A program made the position numbers and the translations under genes. Positions 23,420-35,401 of a stretch of 64,000 nt of DNA are shown here, in pieces. How positions within the stretch are numbered: position 1 is the stretch's first letter; each line of letters starts with the position of its first letter. The DNA is taken from positions 37,722,498 through 37,786,497 of the forward strand of contig OU964921.1 in assembly GCA_918807975.1 (NCBI GenBank), in the 5' to 3' direction. Source of the stretch: Aplidium turbinatum (Eukaryota > Chordata > Ascidiacea > Aplousobranchia > Polyclinidae). The notes beneath the pieces were generated by a model. The model saw nothing but the letters and a program-made list of their open reading frames with translations. It did no database searches and had not been told where the DNA came from.

Positions 23420-24606
23420 AACCTTAAAAGTCATGTCGACATATTCTTGATGCCCCCCTTATCGAAAATTGTTCTTTGCAATACCGCTTTGAAGGAGGAT
23501 TACTACGACTATGAACAAAAGAATAAATTTTAAACTTCTTTTTGAATTGAAAAGACATGACGTAATGTCTTCCAACCTTAGTTATATATTTTTTCATTAC
23601 GTAACGTCTTGTAGGAATAAATTGAAAATCGGTATGATCACTCAAAATGAAAGCAATGGGGCTACGAATCCTTACTAAACCAATCAATCAATGGTCTTGT
23701 TGCACCGAAGATAACAACCTTATATTTTACTGATCGCCGGAGCTGACGTAAACCTTAAGGCATAGATCTGTTGACTCAATGCAAACCCTTTGAAGGTTAG
23801 TGGGTGGCCTGTCAATTCAACTTTTTTGTATCAACAGTTGTAGCCTATCTCTAAAACCACTGAGGCTGCGACTACGAGATTTATTGACTTTTCCTAACTT
23901 TTATTCACCTCTATTGAACTGAAATTTTGAGCGAATAAAGGTTATAAATTGAAAGATATAAGGCATTTCTCAGCACATTCTCTGAAATATTTCATATTCT
24001 ATTGTGAAACATTTTCCCACCAGCTGGATGAAAGTAATTAATTTGGCCCATGTCTTGTTAATCCTAACTGTTTCACAGCGTGAAGGGCATTGGCTGTATG
24101 TAAAATAATGTAAAAAAAATTAATCACAACATTACAATGCACGTTCTTCATTACTCTACCAAAAAATAATGTGTAAACTCACGCTACAAATTACATTCAT
24201 AAGTGACCTCAACATTACAACGTATATGAGCAGTTCTAAAATTCACATAGTTTTAATTTTCGGATATGCTCAGCGTGAATAATTTTACAAAGTGAATCCC
24301 AAATTTTGAAACCGTGCCAAAATAACAGAGATATCACTCCTAAAGCATAAGAAGAATCGACAGCCCACCCCCCCCCCAAACTGAGCAAGACTCCAGGAGC
24401 CCAACCTTCTAAGGCCGTAAGGGTTAAAAGTCATGTCGACTTACTCTTGATGCCCCCCTTATCGAAAATTGTTCTTTGTAGTACCGCTTTGAAGGTGGAT
24501 TACGAGTTACGACTATGAACAAAAGAATAAATTTTAAACTTCAATTTGTATTGAAAATACATGACGTAATGTCTTCCAACCTTATCACATTTTTTTCATT
24601 ACGTAA
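23420..24606. repeat. Internal direct duplication inside the CAGTGGCGCCG element
   Basis: 23420-23606 and 24424-24606 are about 90% alike, both starting TTAAAAGTCATGTCGAC and passing through GCCCCCCTTATCGAAAATTG. A second repeated phrase, ACCTTATATTTTACTGA, occurs near 23388 and 23718. Confidence 0.8.
23792..24087 (+). repeat. 300-bp dispersed repeat, copy 1 (copy 2 at 27771-28065)
   Basis: Matches 27771-28065 in the same orientation, from GAAGGTT through CTGTCAATTCAAC to TTCACAGCGTGAAGG, with scattered differences. It has no coding capacity. Confidence 0.85.
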
Positions 24607-25579
24607 TATTTACCACCACTAAACCACTTTTGACGATCGAATTTGTTAATTTATTATTCGGTAAAATGTTTAGATGATGTCATGTCATAACGCCGATTTG
24701 AGATATAATTTCATTTATGACGTTGTATGGATGAAAAACTTTTACAAGTTTTATACTCTGCTGAGATTAAAGAAGAAACATAAATGATAAATATTGGAGA
24801 AATTGAGTCTCCTTAACAACTTAAGAATTGAACAACTCAAAACTGCTAAAACAAAATGTTTTGTTTAAGCGAAAGAATCACTGCAAGCAACCAATGCCAA
24901 AATGCGCGCGGAAGAAGTCATGGGAGTGTGAGGTATCAAAAATTTAACAGGTTGTTATTTTTCTACATCAATGTGACGTTAGTTAAAACTTTAAAAAGTC
25001 TATATCTTTGCTTCTGTAGAAAATCTTTTTATCTACTGTACAATTTAGTCATCAAGGTTTTCCCTAAACATTTTTTTTAAAGAGAGAGAGAGCTTTTACC
25101 CCCCCCCACCCCCCTTGCAACTAGAGTTGACTTACTTGAGGTTGGGATCCAAATATTAAAAAAATAATATTAATATGTATTAATAAAAAAAAAATTAAAA
25201 AGATGATGCCCAAAACATTGGGGGGGCAGCTGCCCCGCCTGCCCCCCCCCCTGCCGGCGCCACTGCTGGTAGTGGTAGACTATTGTCAGTCAGTGTTGTA
25301 CGCGTCAATGAAATAAATTGACGGGGTCAGCGCTAATTTTAAGTGCTATTTTAGCCAGGATCTCACAATACGAAAGTATTTCGCCTTAGCTAATTTTTAA
25401 CTACTGTAGCCTAATTGTTACGAATCTATCTATTGTTTTGCTTAATTGTTACGAAAGGATAGTTACGTTATGAAAGGTTACAAAAAAAGTTGCAGCAATA
25501 TTGATAATTAAGATGCTAGTTAAGAAGTACCATCTTCGATTATATCGGAGAGCCAGATGCTATCATCAAAAGAGCCATA

Positions 25580-26298
25580 GGGGGAGACCGGGGCAAGTTG
25601 AGCAGTTTTTTTTTTAAATCTAATTTTTTTTTACTAACTTTTTCGAAGACTCAAGTATTGCATTTCAAAAACATGCTAATAAGCCAAGTTTTAAGACAAA
25701 AACTGGTTGGTTTTATTTATTATTTTGCGCTGTATTCCAGTTTAAGTAACGATTGCGCAACTTGCCCCGGATTATTTTTCCAGGGCAAGTTGTGCAACAC
25801 CATGGTGGGCAAGCTGTGTAGCACCATGGGGTAAGTTGAGCAACACTAGTGCCAGGGGCAAGTTGAGCAACATATTATGATCATATTACAGTTGCACAAC
25901 TTGCCCCGTCATCAATTGCACAACTTGCCCCATTCACACTTTTTTTAAGGAACAAAAAAATTCAAGAAAACTAACAAATGTACAAAAAAATTTTATCTGC
26001 GAAAATACAACTACATCACATGTCTACTGACCCCTACTGCTAAACTTTGACTAGTTCTATTGTGCATCCAAAATATCAAGATTTTGTGTGCATCCGAATT
26101 TAGATCCTAAGACCTAAACACCTTATATCGTTGATCAAGCCTAACCTGCCCAAAAAACTGATAACTGCAATTCACGTGCTTCAAAGGCATTATAGGTAAA
26201 ACATAATGATGGCGTTAAAGATTCATTACGCTCTTTATTTCCTTTCAAACGGGAACTTGCACAACTTGCCCCGTTGCGCAAATTGCCCCGGTCTTCCT
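25580..26298. mobile_element. Mariner-like MITE with GGGGCAAGTTG repeats
   Basis: The inverted ends GGGGGAGACCGGGGCAA and TTGCCCCGGTCTTCCT are flanked by TA. About ten copies of GGGGCAAGTTGNGCA, in both orientations, fill the element. The design matches the MITE at 14073-15035, but the motif differs. It is non-autonomous. A partial copy is at 36862-37005. Confidence 0.82.
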
Positions 26299-26427
26299 TA
26301 TATGGCTAGCGAGCTATAAGTTCCCGACCTCTGGGATAGACCATCAACTGCTAGCATAGACAAAGATACTTTATCGTTGGTGCGCCATTCTTGTGTGTTC
26401 GACTTCTAACGATATTGGTTTTTGAGA

Positions 26428-27169
26428 CTATTTTGAGCTGTGAAAGACGATTTCGTCTTTTCTTGACTCATATTTGTTTGGTTTTGTGTTTCGCATGTTT
26501 GATAGTAAATATAGACTTATTGGTCTGATGCAAACAAAATACTGTAATTTCAAGTAGTTGTGGTGCCCTGCAACAGCAAATATTGGTAAGCACTCGGCAA
26601 CAGTACTAAGATGTCTATCCCGCAGGAACCAATTCGATCTGCCATCAGCAGCATTCGTGTACATTTGACCATGTTCATTGTTCATGTAAGAAATCCAAAG
26701 CTTACTTGTCCTGGATTTATCAAACAAGCCAAGTTTCTTCTTGTCAAGTGCTTGCTGAAGTTTAGCATTTGTCTCCAAAGTAGCTACTGTTTCCAATGTG
26801 GTCTTTCCTTCTATCAACAAGGTGTACATGTCCTCACACGACTTCACTGAACCAGCTAACTCGGGATCACTATCCATCATTTCAGAGACCAGCATCCCAT
26901 TCAAGCATTTTTCTATCAAGAGGTGGCCCCGCAAAGCTCTCTGCACAGCTTTGCCACCCATCATATGCTTTACTGCATTGTCCCCATAAACAGTTTCGAG
27001 AATGTCCATCAGACCTGACCCTTGTTGACAATGCCAACTTGTGTCCTGTGAAAACCCAAACAATGTCCTTCCATTGGATCAAGACGACACAGACAGTACC
27101 GATGATAATTGTGATGACTACTAGTATGTAACAATCATAACTTGAAAAATGGTACTTCATCTCTGACAT
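26428..27169 (-). pseudogene. Academ-like transposase fragment
   Basis: A - strand frame of 211 residues with GSGLMDILETVYGDNAVKHM, the same segment as SGLDDLWKTVYATKSLPKTM in the intronic transposon at 4.4 kb. It continues through KTTLETVATLETNAKLQQAL, SKLWISYMNNEHGQM and HLSTVAECLPIFAVAGHHNY, phrases recurrent in that invertebrate family. The nuclease and Cys-rich parts are absent. It keeps a longer open frame than the copy at 2867-5288, so it is less decayed in this segment. Confidence 0.65.
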
Positions 27170-27200
27170 TCTCTGACGTTTAGTGCATATACTCTTCCAT

Positions 27201-27403
27201 CATAGGCGTCGATTCCCGGGAGGCAGGGGGGCGCCCCCCCCAGTAGAAATTGTTTGGGGGCAGCCACCCTGCTTTTCTGTTCTTTTTTGTAGCTTTGACA
27301 GTGTAATTTTATGGAACTGTTCAAATTTGGGTACATATTTCACACTTTTTATCATCTTGCCCCCTCAGATTTTTTCTTAAATGGTAAAAAATCGACGCCT
27401 ATG
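27201..27403. mobile_element. Small hAT-type MITE, 203 bp
   Basis: The inverted ends CATAGGCGTCGATT and AATCGACGCCTATG have a perfect 8-bp duplication, TCTTCCAT (27193-27200, 27404-27411). It has a G/C-run subterminal region and no gene. Confidence 0.92.
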
Positions 27404-27770
27404 TCTTCCATGACATCATAATAACATCACAGACGGTTTCTGATATGTTCATTTGGTGCATAGATACCATGTTTATATGTGTTTAATACATTTATAGTGT
27501 GTTAATTGAACTAAAAAAAAATTTGTGTACATTGAAAAATTTGGGGATCACCATTTTCAAATTATGTAAATTGACCACTTTCCCGGGGTCAGATTTTTGT
27601 AGACTTTTTTTCTGGGGTATAGTACAACTTAATCATACACTTAGAACAAAAAAACCTTTTGTATAAATTTTTTTGGGGTCAAACCTTATATTGACCCGCC
27701 TACTATGAAAATACTAAAGTAGCCTACATGAAAGTACATCTTAAGTACTCAAGTAAAATATTAACTGTTT

Positions 27771-28065
27771 GAAGGTTGGGGGGGGGGGGGCTGTCAATTC
27801 AACTTTTTTGCATCAACAGTTGCATCTCTAAAACCACTGAGGCTGCGACTACGAGATTTCCTGACGTTTCCTAACTTTCATTCACCTCTATTGAGCTGAA
27901 ATTTTGAGCGAATAAAGGTTATAAATTGAGAGATATAAGGCATTTCTCAGCACATCCTCTGAAATATTTCATATTCTATTGTTCAAAAATTTTCCCACCA
28001 GCTGGATGAAAGTAATTAATTTGGCCCATGTCTCGTTAATCCTAACTGCTTCACAGCGTGAAGGA
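27771..28065 (+). repeat. 300-bp dispersed repeat, copy 2
   Basis: Direct copy of 23792-24087, beginning just after a poly-G run at about 27779-27790. Here it stands alone, outside the hAT that contains copy 1. Confidence 0.85.
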
Positions 28066-28554
28066 AATTGGCAGTATGCGTGGACCTTTTGTTTTCACCA
28101 CGGCTTATAAGCGACGTCGATACAAGAAAAGCTTCAACTTTGATACGATGAGTTACTGTCGCTTGCGGTTGAAATTGCGTAAAATTAAACATAAGACTTG
28201 GTGCCAATGCATCCAGAGCGAGAATTGTTTTTCGCAGACAATGATGTCCTTTCAATCAAACAAAGCATAGGCTACAACCATGGCTACAACGTTATTGCAA
28301 TGACTCAGCGTCATTTGGAGTAGATTTGATGTACAATGTGATCGACTTGTTTTGTTTCACTCTCATTTCTCGTGACATATTCAACCTTGTGGACTGGTAT
28401 TAGATTGTTCTGTTTGGGCCACAACGCTTTTTTGAATAATTAGAAATTTACCTACTATAGAAGCTGCGCTGTAACTCTTTTCTTTCCACAAAGATAAGAG
28501 TTAAACTAACATCTTATATTACTGATGAGCCCAGCCTCATGGGAGAAATGAGCA
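28066..28554. other. Gene-free stretch before the LINE array
   Basis: Nothing recognisable. It ends at TGTCGTGCGACTGC, a phrase also present in the 5' leaders of the LINE copies, where LINE 3' sequence begins. Confidence 0.5.
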
Positions 28555-28555
28555 A

Positions 28556-29404
28556 CTGTCGTGCGACTGCAAAGCGGATCAACCTCGCTCTGCTTTCAAC
28601 GCATTGATCAACACGATCCCCTGATCAACTCGATGCAGCCTCAAAATTTCCACCCCAATTTTCTACTTTTTCCTGGTAATGTAGCCTATCAGTGCCTCTG
28701 GTTTCAATCGCTAGCCTCCCCGACCCAGCTGGGCGAACCTGCCTCAACGTCTGGCCAGTGCACATCCGTGCTCGCCGAATCAAAGCTTACTCTTCTCCAG
28801 TGAGTATGTATTACATTCCCACCTATATTTTTTGTTTCTATTGATTAATCGAGCCTCTGCTCCACATTTTTATTTGAATTTTGTTTGCCACGAGAGCCAA
28901 ATTATCCTTAAATAGTTGACTCTCTTTCTTGTGGTAGACCCCAATTTTATCCGCTCTGCCTACTGGCAGACCGGGTATAAGAGTCAAGTACCTGCGCCGA
29001 GGTCGCGTCGAGGGAGACTTGGGCGCCGCCCGGCGGTCAATTACTGCCGGTTCCAGCGTCCACACGCGACGGGTTGCCCGTCGCAGGCCATCTTTCTGGG
29101 CAATGCAGAAAGAGCCTGTCTCCCTGACCCGCTCCGCCATTCTAAATTTGCGGACGGGTCATGTAACGTTTCGATCCACACTCTCCCTCCACAGGTACCT
29201 CGACTCCCCAGCCTGGCCCCCGCGACCTAAGCTGGTGGACTTACCCCTCCGGGTGCATCGTCACCCCTAAATCACGCCGCTCCCCGCCGCCGCGGGGTGT
29301 GGCAGGCCGGTTTCTGAAAGTCTTCGACCTGGCTATGTTTGTTTGTGCTCTCTCGCCGTGTCAATTATTTGTACCCGTGCGCTGTTGATGCAAATAAAAC
29401 AGTT
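28556..29404 (+). mobile_element. R2/NeSL-type LINE copy A: 3' end only
   Basis: Matches the 3' untranslated region of the nearly complete copy (35785-36612): GGATCAACCTCGC, CTGCCTCAACGTCTGGCCAG, TCCCCAGCCTGGCCC, ACCTGGCTATGTTT, and a final AAATAAAACAGTT. It is a 5'-truncated copy. It opens with GTCGTGCGACTGC, which elsewhere belongs to the LINE leader, hinting at an internally deleted leader-to-tail fusion. Confidence 0.85.
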
Positions 29405-30601
29405 TCACACAAAGAAATCAAAAGTTGAAAAGAGATTAGTAAGTGAGCCAGATGATTTAGTTGTTATTGCGAAAGTGCTGAAATAAATAAAGAAAAGCCT
29501 ACAAAGAAAGCTTAAAGTTAGATTCAGATCACCGTTCTGTCGTGCGACTGCGAATAACTGGATGCTTAGTTCCAAATCTCAGTCAAGAAAAGAAAGAATT
29601 TAAAGAAAAAGTGAGTTGTTCTGAAAACCCCCCCTTTTTTTATCCCCACCCCCATCCTAGTTAACTATTTCCACCCCAATCAAACCCTGGGGTCTGCAAT
29701 TCCAGCCCGGGCTTGGTATCCCTATCTTTTCCCCCGAAGAACAAGGTTTAAGAAGAAAAGGAAAAACATTTCACAAGAAAGGAATCATATAAAACTGTAA
29801 TTATCTATGTCGTGTTAATTGTGTACTACAGTAATTGCTATATGTTCATTGTTTAACCTAAATTTAGCTTTATCGAGTTTTAAATTAATTCCTAGCCTAT
29901 TTTTCCATTTCACTTTGTTGTTTCATTTTTTAACCTTAATTCTAATCAGTTAGTATCTTGCTACTTAAATTAATTAATTCGTAGACTTGTGCCTCTATTG
30001 CAATAATAAATCCATCCGAAAATCCTTTTTTTTACCCAAATTAAACACCCTTGTTCAATTAATTTTCGAAATCTCGGCATTCAAACTCCTGCTGAGTCCT
30101 GCTTTGGTAATCTAGTGTTGCCAGTTGTCTGCCAAATCTTCCTTTTCTTGCATCTGAAACACGCATCTTCCATTACTTCCTTTCTCCTTGAAGTGTTCAC
30201 TTGAATCATAACCTTATCTTGTTAAAATTCTATACCGTATAATTTGAACAATAATCCTCTCTTTATCTTTAAAGTCATTTGAACAATTGTTTATATCGAT
30301 CCTAACTAATCGTACTTCAAATCAAAGGGTCACCCTATTTTTTGGTTTAAGTTTTCAGTAGTGACGTCACAATTGACTTTTTAATCAATTGTTCTCAAAG
30401 CATTTTTTAACCTCCTAGCTCATCAAACTTATTTGCAGTACCATAATTAACTGATATTCAAAGCCTAATTGCATTTAGTAACGTTCAGTCTATGTAAAAA
30501 AAATAATTATCAAATTTTAAGTAGTAACCTCTGATTCAACCCTCTTGCAATCCGTCAGTAGTTCTTTGTTTTTGTAATCCGTTACCTTTAATTTCTAAAC
30601 T

Positions 30602-32870
30602 TTGAGCTGTCGCTGTAAACTCCGAAACATCTTAAACTTAACCAACTTTTTATATATTATATTTATACATTTTCTACTGATTATGTCACGCCCTTTAAGT
30701 CGCACAGGTTCAAAGACTTTTCAAGATAACCTGGCCGGTGTTGATTTTACCTCCCCGTCTGCTGAGTCCACTAGTTTAGGCTGGCCGACGAGGAAGCAGG
30801 TTCCTGTGAGTGGGCACTCAGTCCCACTCAACCCAGATGGTGAAGCCTCACCGGTAGACTCTATTGCTTTCACGAACTCGTTGCTTCGTCGTGGCGACGA
30901 GTGTCCGATCCGTGATCCCACACCACACAGTGGCTTACCTGTCGCATGCCACGAGTCAGCTCCACTATATCTGAGGTCGAATAGACTGCAGTCCGTCTGC
31001 CCTATTCGCCTCACCCTCCCCAATCTATTCCCCCTTCTCTGTCCTTTCTCCACTTGCAGGAGGGCATCTCGACCTTACCGAGATGTGCAGGCGTATCAGG
31101 ACCATATGCGAGCATTCCATGGTTCGCGCGCCGAGTTCCTGATCACCTGTAGCAGGTGCTTCCGTGTTCTCCCTCAAGCTTACAAGCTGGATGGGGCCTT
31201 AGAGCACTGGCGATCCTGCCCTAAGGGCCTTCAATTGCCAACCTGCCTTCCCTGGCCGAGCAATGACCCGACGCCGTCGGAGAGCCAAACCAGGCCCCCT
31301 ATGATGACCAAGCCTGGGCCTTCCTACGTCTCTGTTGTTAGGCATAGAAGGCGCCGGCCCTCGACTGCAGGCGCATCGGTCGAGGGGTCATCCCTTCCTT
31401 CCTCTTCCTCTGTCATCCGCTCTCAAGTCTTCTGGCGCCAAGGCCTGGATAGCACTTCCATTTTGCCCCCCCCACCTGACTTTATACCAGAACTTTTCCG
31501 TACTGTTTGTTTTTTTTTTTGTTTTTTTTGTTTGTTTGTTTATCTTTATCCTGCATTGCGGGAAAGCGGACTTGAGCGCTATGCATCGGTGTACGCCTTC
31601 CGACGTACACCTGACCCACGCTGCAGCCGACGGCAATGTCTGTTTCCGGTTGTCTACTCTATTTATGACTTAAATTTGGTACTACCCATTACTCGAAATC
31701 GATCACTGGGTAGAGGCAATTATCGTAAAGTTTCTTGCCCAGAGAAACAACAGCAAGTGCGGGTGGCTGGAGTCGAACATACAGGCTCTCAACTGTTCTA
31801 TCCCATTCAGGCAAGACTTCGCTCAGCCCAGCTGATGCTGACAGCTTGCCTGATCTAGATGTGCTGTTTCTTCCTCGCCTGTCTTCGGCCGGACCTGGGT
31901 CGGAAAGTGGGGACTCTTCCGATTCGTCGAACAGCAAATCTCTTTCCTCTTCCTCCACTTCCTCGCCTGATAGCCCAACCACGGACGGTTACGAACCTAT
32001 TGTCAGTGCGAATCCTTTTCTATATGCACCTCTGCGCAAGCCGACCTCCACCGGAGCCGTGGCAGTGGACTGGCTCGGTTTATCCAAGCCGGCTTCGCGC
32101 CCATCTTCCCTGCCTCAGACGGCTACCACCGGAGCTGAAGCTGGGGACTCAATCAGCTCTTCCAAACCGCCCATGCAGACCTCTTCTTCCAAGTCTCTTC
32201 AACACTACCATCTCAATCCTCCTTATCTTTTAATCCTGTTTCCATCTGTCCTATACAATCTTGTACCTCGACGCTGTCTGCCGAAGCCCGACCCTTTACC
32301 CCACCTACCCAAACCACCCACAATGAATTCCATTTAACTATCTCTTCCCAAACCTTGACTCGACCCCGAAGCGACACCATGGCATGCAACCAAGCCACGC
32401 ATGACCCCGGACTCCCACAGACTACCCCAGGGATGTCCATCACACCCAACACTCAACGATCCATCCAAGACCCTGTTGAACCGGTCAGGGAAAGTAAGAC
32501 GAAGAGCTCCAGGCGGGCTCTTTGCAGTTTAGTGAACCTTACTTTAGCGGGTGGCATAAATTTCGACCAGTTCTGCATTGAATTGGAAGAGTGGACCGCT
32601 GGCACTTCGCCGCCCAAGAGGACACGTCCTTGCAAACCACGCTTCAATCGTGGCGCCCGGGCTCGCCGTCGTTCGAACGGGGGTTCTCCTCGGTCGGACG
32701 GCGGGGGTTCGCGCGGGAACGGAGCCCGATATCGTAGGGGAGTGGAGTTGCGAGCCTCCTTCTCGTGGGACGCGAAGGGAACGGTCCGTCGGATTGTTGA
32801 AGGAAAAAATTGCGACCTTCACTGCGAAATTCCCCTCAAGAAATTGAGGAGAGATTTCGACGTGACATGA
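30602..32870 (+). pseudogene. LINE copy B N-terminal region with zinc fingers
   Basis: The frame at 30602 starts MSCRCKLRN or, more likely, at the internal MSRPLSRTG. It holds a C2H2 finger (CPFSTCRRASRPYRDVQAYQ, then HMRAFH) and a second Cys/His cluster (CSRCFRVLPQAYKLDGALEHW, then C). These are typical of DNA-binding N-termini in R2-type elements. After the SINE insertion the frame resumes at about 31800 (Ser/Thr/Pro-rich linker) and then at 32355-32870 (RRALCSLVNLTLAGGINFDQ). Copy C carries the same regions at 46381-48203 without the SINE. Confidence 0.75.
31508..31797 (-). mobile_element. SINE inserted in LINE copy B
   Basis: Absent from the otherwise matching copy C (47065-47085), which gives the insertion limits. 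Read on the - strand it has a B box GTTCGACTCC at its start, a body with GGGCAAGAAACTTTACG, and a (CAAA)n-type tail (seen as TTTG repeats at 31508-31545). A short ACTGTT is repeated at both junctions. A relative lies at about 44690-44770. Confidence 0.75.
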
Positions 32871-35401
32871 CCGCTCCTAAAGCTGGGAGTTGCTCACGGA
32901 TGCCTGAGTGGATGAACGCCCACCGTTACGAGTATGGCAATGTAAACCTCTCCTTCATCGATGACGGTGAAGGTCCCATTACGGCCCGGGAGGTGGAGGC
33001 GGTCCTCCAGTCGCTTGATGTCGGTTCCGCCCCTGGTTCTGACGGATTGTCCTACGGTTTCTGGAAGACCCTGGACCCAAGAGGGGGACTCTTGGCCAGC
33101 CTTTTCGAGACCTGCCGGATCAACCGTCGTGTACCGGACCAGTGGAGAACCAGCAGGATCACACTCATATGCAAAGACCCTGAGGGTGATCTGCACGACG
33201 TCAGCAACTGGCGGCCCATCTCCATCTGCCGAAACATATATAAGATTTACGCCGCCGTATTGACCCGACGCCTGCAGCGATGGGCGGTGGAGGGGAATGT
33301 TATCAGCCGAGAGCAAAAGGGATTCATGCCCACGGAGGGCGTCTACGAGCATGTGTTCATGCTCGACACCATCCTTTCGGATGCACAGTCACGCAAAAGG
33401 CCTGTGTCGGTTGCGTTTCTGGACATTCGAAACGCCTTTAGCAGTGTCCGGCACGAATGCATAGCCGAGGTCCTGCGTCATTTCGACGCCCCCACAGACC
33501 TTATTGAGTGCATCTCCGACATATACGTCGCTAACACCTGCACCGTCCGCTGTGGCAATGGTGAAACCGACCGTATCCCTGTGGGGCGGGGAGTCCGTCA
33601 GGGCTGCCCGTTGTCTGGGCTGCTATTCAATTTGGTCATCGAGGTGCTCCTCAGGAGCGTCCGTGACAAAACGGATTGCGGCTACAACCTTCCTGCTAAA
33701 GAAGACATCAAAGTACGTTGTATGGCATATGCGGACGACATCTGTCTCGTTTCTTCCGATCGCGAGCAGATGATCTCCCTCTTATCTACTACTGATCCCT
33801 TCTCTTCCTGGTCCGGGCTACGGTTCAACCCACGCAAGTGTGGCACCTTATCCTATAGGAAAGCGTCGGCGTCCCGTCTGCGGGTCGACCCGGAACCTTT
33901 CTCCCTAGCCGGGGAGGAAATCCGAGTCATCCCCAAAGGCGAAACGTACAAATATCTTGGCGCTCGAACCGGTTACGCCTCGGATGCGTCCCTTACCCAA
34001 CCTTTCATCTCCACCCTGGAGAAACATATTTCCTCTTTAATGAAATCTTTCCTTACTCCAAGCCAGAAACTTCTGGCACTTAATTCTATCATTCTTCCGT
34101 CCGCGCCATACCATCTGCGAGTGCGGCGCTTCAGACAGTATGAGCTTCTGAAGCTCGATCGACTGGTATTGCAGTGTTTGAAGGTGGCGTGGCGTCTTCC
34201 CAGGTGGGCGTGCAGCGCTTTCTTTTACTGTAAGCCTGCATTGGGGGGGCTTTGGTGTGTTGAATCTGTGTCGCGAAAGCGACACGCTTTCGATAGCCCA
34301 GGCCTTCAAGATGCTGACGTCTCCTGACGACCGTGTCTCTGCCATCGCTTTCGGGCAGCTTAGGCGTTGTGCCAGTCTGAGGTTCGGCACTCCAGATCCT
34401 ACCCCGTGCCAGCTAGCCAGTTACTTGAATAAGGACCCCCCTCCTGAAGGTGCCCGTTCTCGACCGTGCCCAACAGGCGAAAGCTTGTGGGGCCGCGTCC
34501 CGGCGGCTACCCGTCGTCTAAATGTACGTTGGTCCGCACGCCCGGATGGCGGTCTCGAGTTGACCGCGGGGAGCTCCAAAATCACCCCTCCCCTAAGAAA
34601 AAAAGTGGTTCCGACCCTCCACCAACACAATGACTTGTGGTGGAGGAGACAGTGGGAATCCAAACCTGACCAAGGCAAGACGGTCAGTGCCCACTGTCTG
34701 TCCGGATTTTCGAACTCTTGGACTCGGCGACTGGAGCTCCTGGATCACGCGAACCGTGCATTGCTTATAAAGCCCGCCTAAACCTACTTCCCTTGAAATC
34801 AAAACCAAGCCATGGCCACCCATATAAACCTGCCATATGTCGCGCGTGTGGGAAAGCGGAAGAGACTCTCCCTCATATATTGAACCACTGCCCTACCGTG
34901 ATGCCTGTTGTCACGGAACGACACAATTCAGTATTGTGGGAGATCGTGAAGCATGTACCTGCTGAATGGCAACCCTTGCTTACCATAGATAGTACGGTTC
35001 CACAACACGTGGAAGCGGGCGGTGCTGATCTGCGCCCTGACATTGTCCTGCAACGCCCTGACGGTGTCACGGTTGTATGTGACGTCACTTGCCCGTTCGA
35101 TTACGGCGCGGATTCCCTTCGAAAAGCCGCCGACAGGAAACACGACAAGTACGGCGAGTTATGTGTAAACATATTGGAAGACAGGAAGCGCCCTTGCAGG
35201 GACGTCCTGTCACTTCCGTTCGTCGTAGGCTCCCTCGGGAGCTATGCTCCGTTGAGCTCTCGGGCTTTGGCGGCCTTGGGTGTTCCTGCTCGTGGGGTAG
35301 CAGAGGTGGCTAGAAAAGTGGCCTCCCTCTCAATCGAAGGTTCCCTCCGTGTCTGGAAAGCTTGGAACGCCGGGCTCACTCGTGGAGGGGCTACGTCATA
35401 G
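32810..35401 (+). pseudogene. LINE reverse transcriptase and restriction-like endonuclease, copy B
   Basis: The RT block (505 residues) has GSAPGSDGLSYGFW (~72-85), SNWRPISICRNIYKIY (~142-157), the first catalytic Asp in VAFLDIRNAF (~205), QGCPLSGLLFNL (~264-275) and the YADD box (~307-310), then a thumb with KYLGARTGY. The next frame (34257-34781) continues the linker. The last (34718-35401) has the zinc knuckle CRACGKAEETLPHILNHC and the endonuclease core RPDIVLQRPDGVTVVCDVTC followed by RKHDKYGEL. These domains nick the target and prime reverse transcription. Two frameshifts separate the three blocks, one at a G7 run, so a sequencing slip there is possible. Confidence 0.85.

Larger units (their letters stand above)
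22430..25265. mobile_element. hAT-type element with TIR CAGTGGCGCCG
   Basis: The inverted ends CAGTGGCGCCG(C/G)CAG lie at 22430 and 25265. The flanks CTGGTAGA and CTGGTAGT match at 7 of 8 bases. No transposase was found. The interior holds another complete element (22485-23259), a duplicated block (23420-23606 and 24424-24606), and a 300-bp repeat shared with 27771-28065. Near the right end is a tract of G and C runs. Confidence 0.8.

Noticed and set aside
28525-28560. CTGATGAG...GAGAAATG...TGTC resembling a hammerhead ribozyme just before LINE copy A
   Set aside because: Stem II could form, but stem I has no complement and stem III is only wobble pairs; a chance match is likelier.
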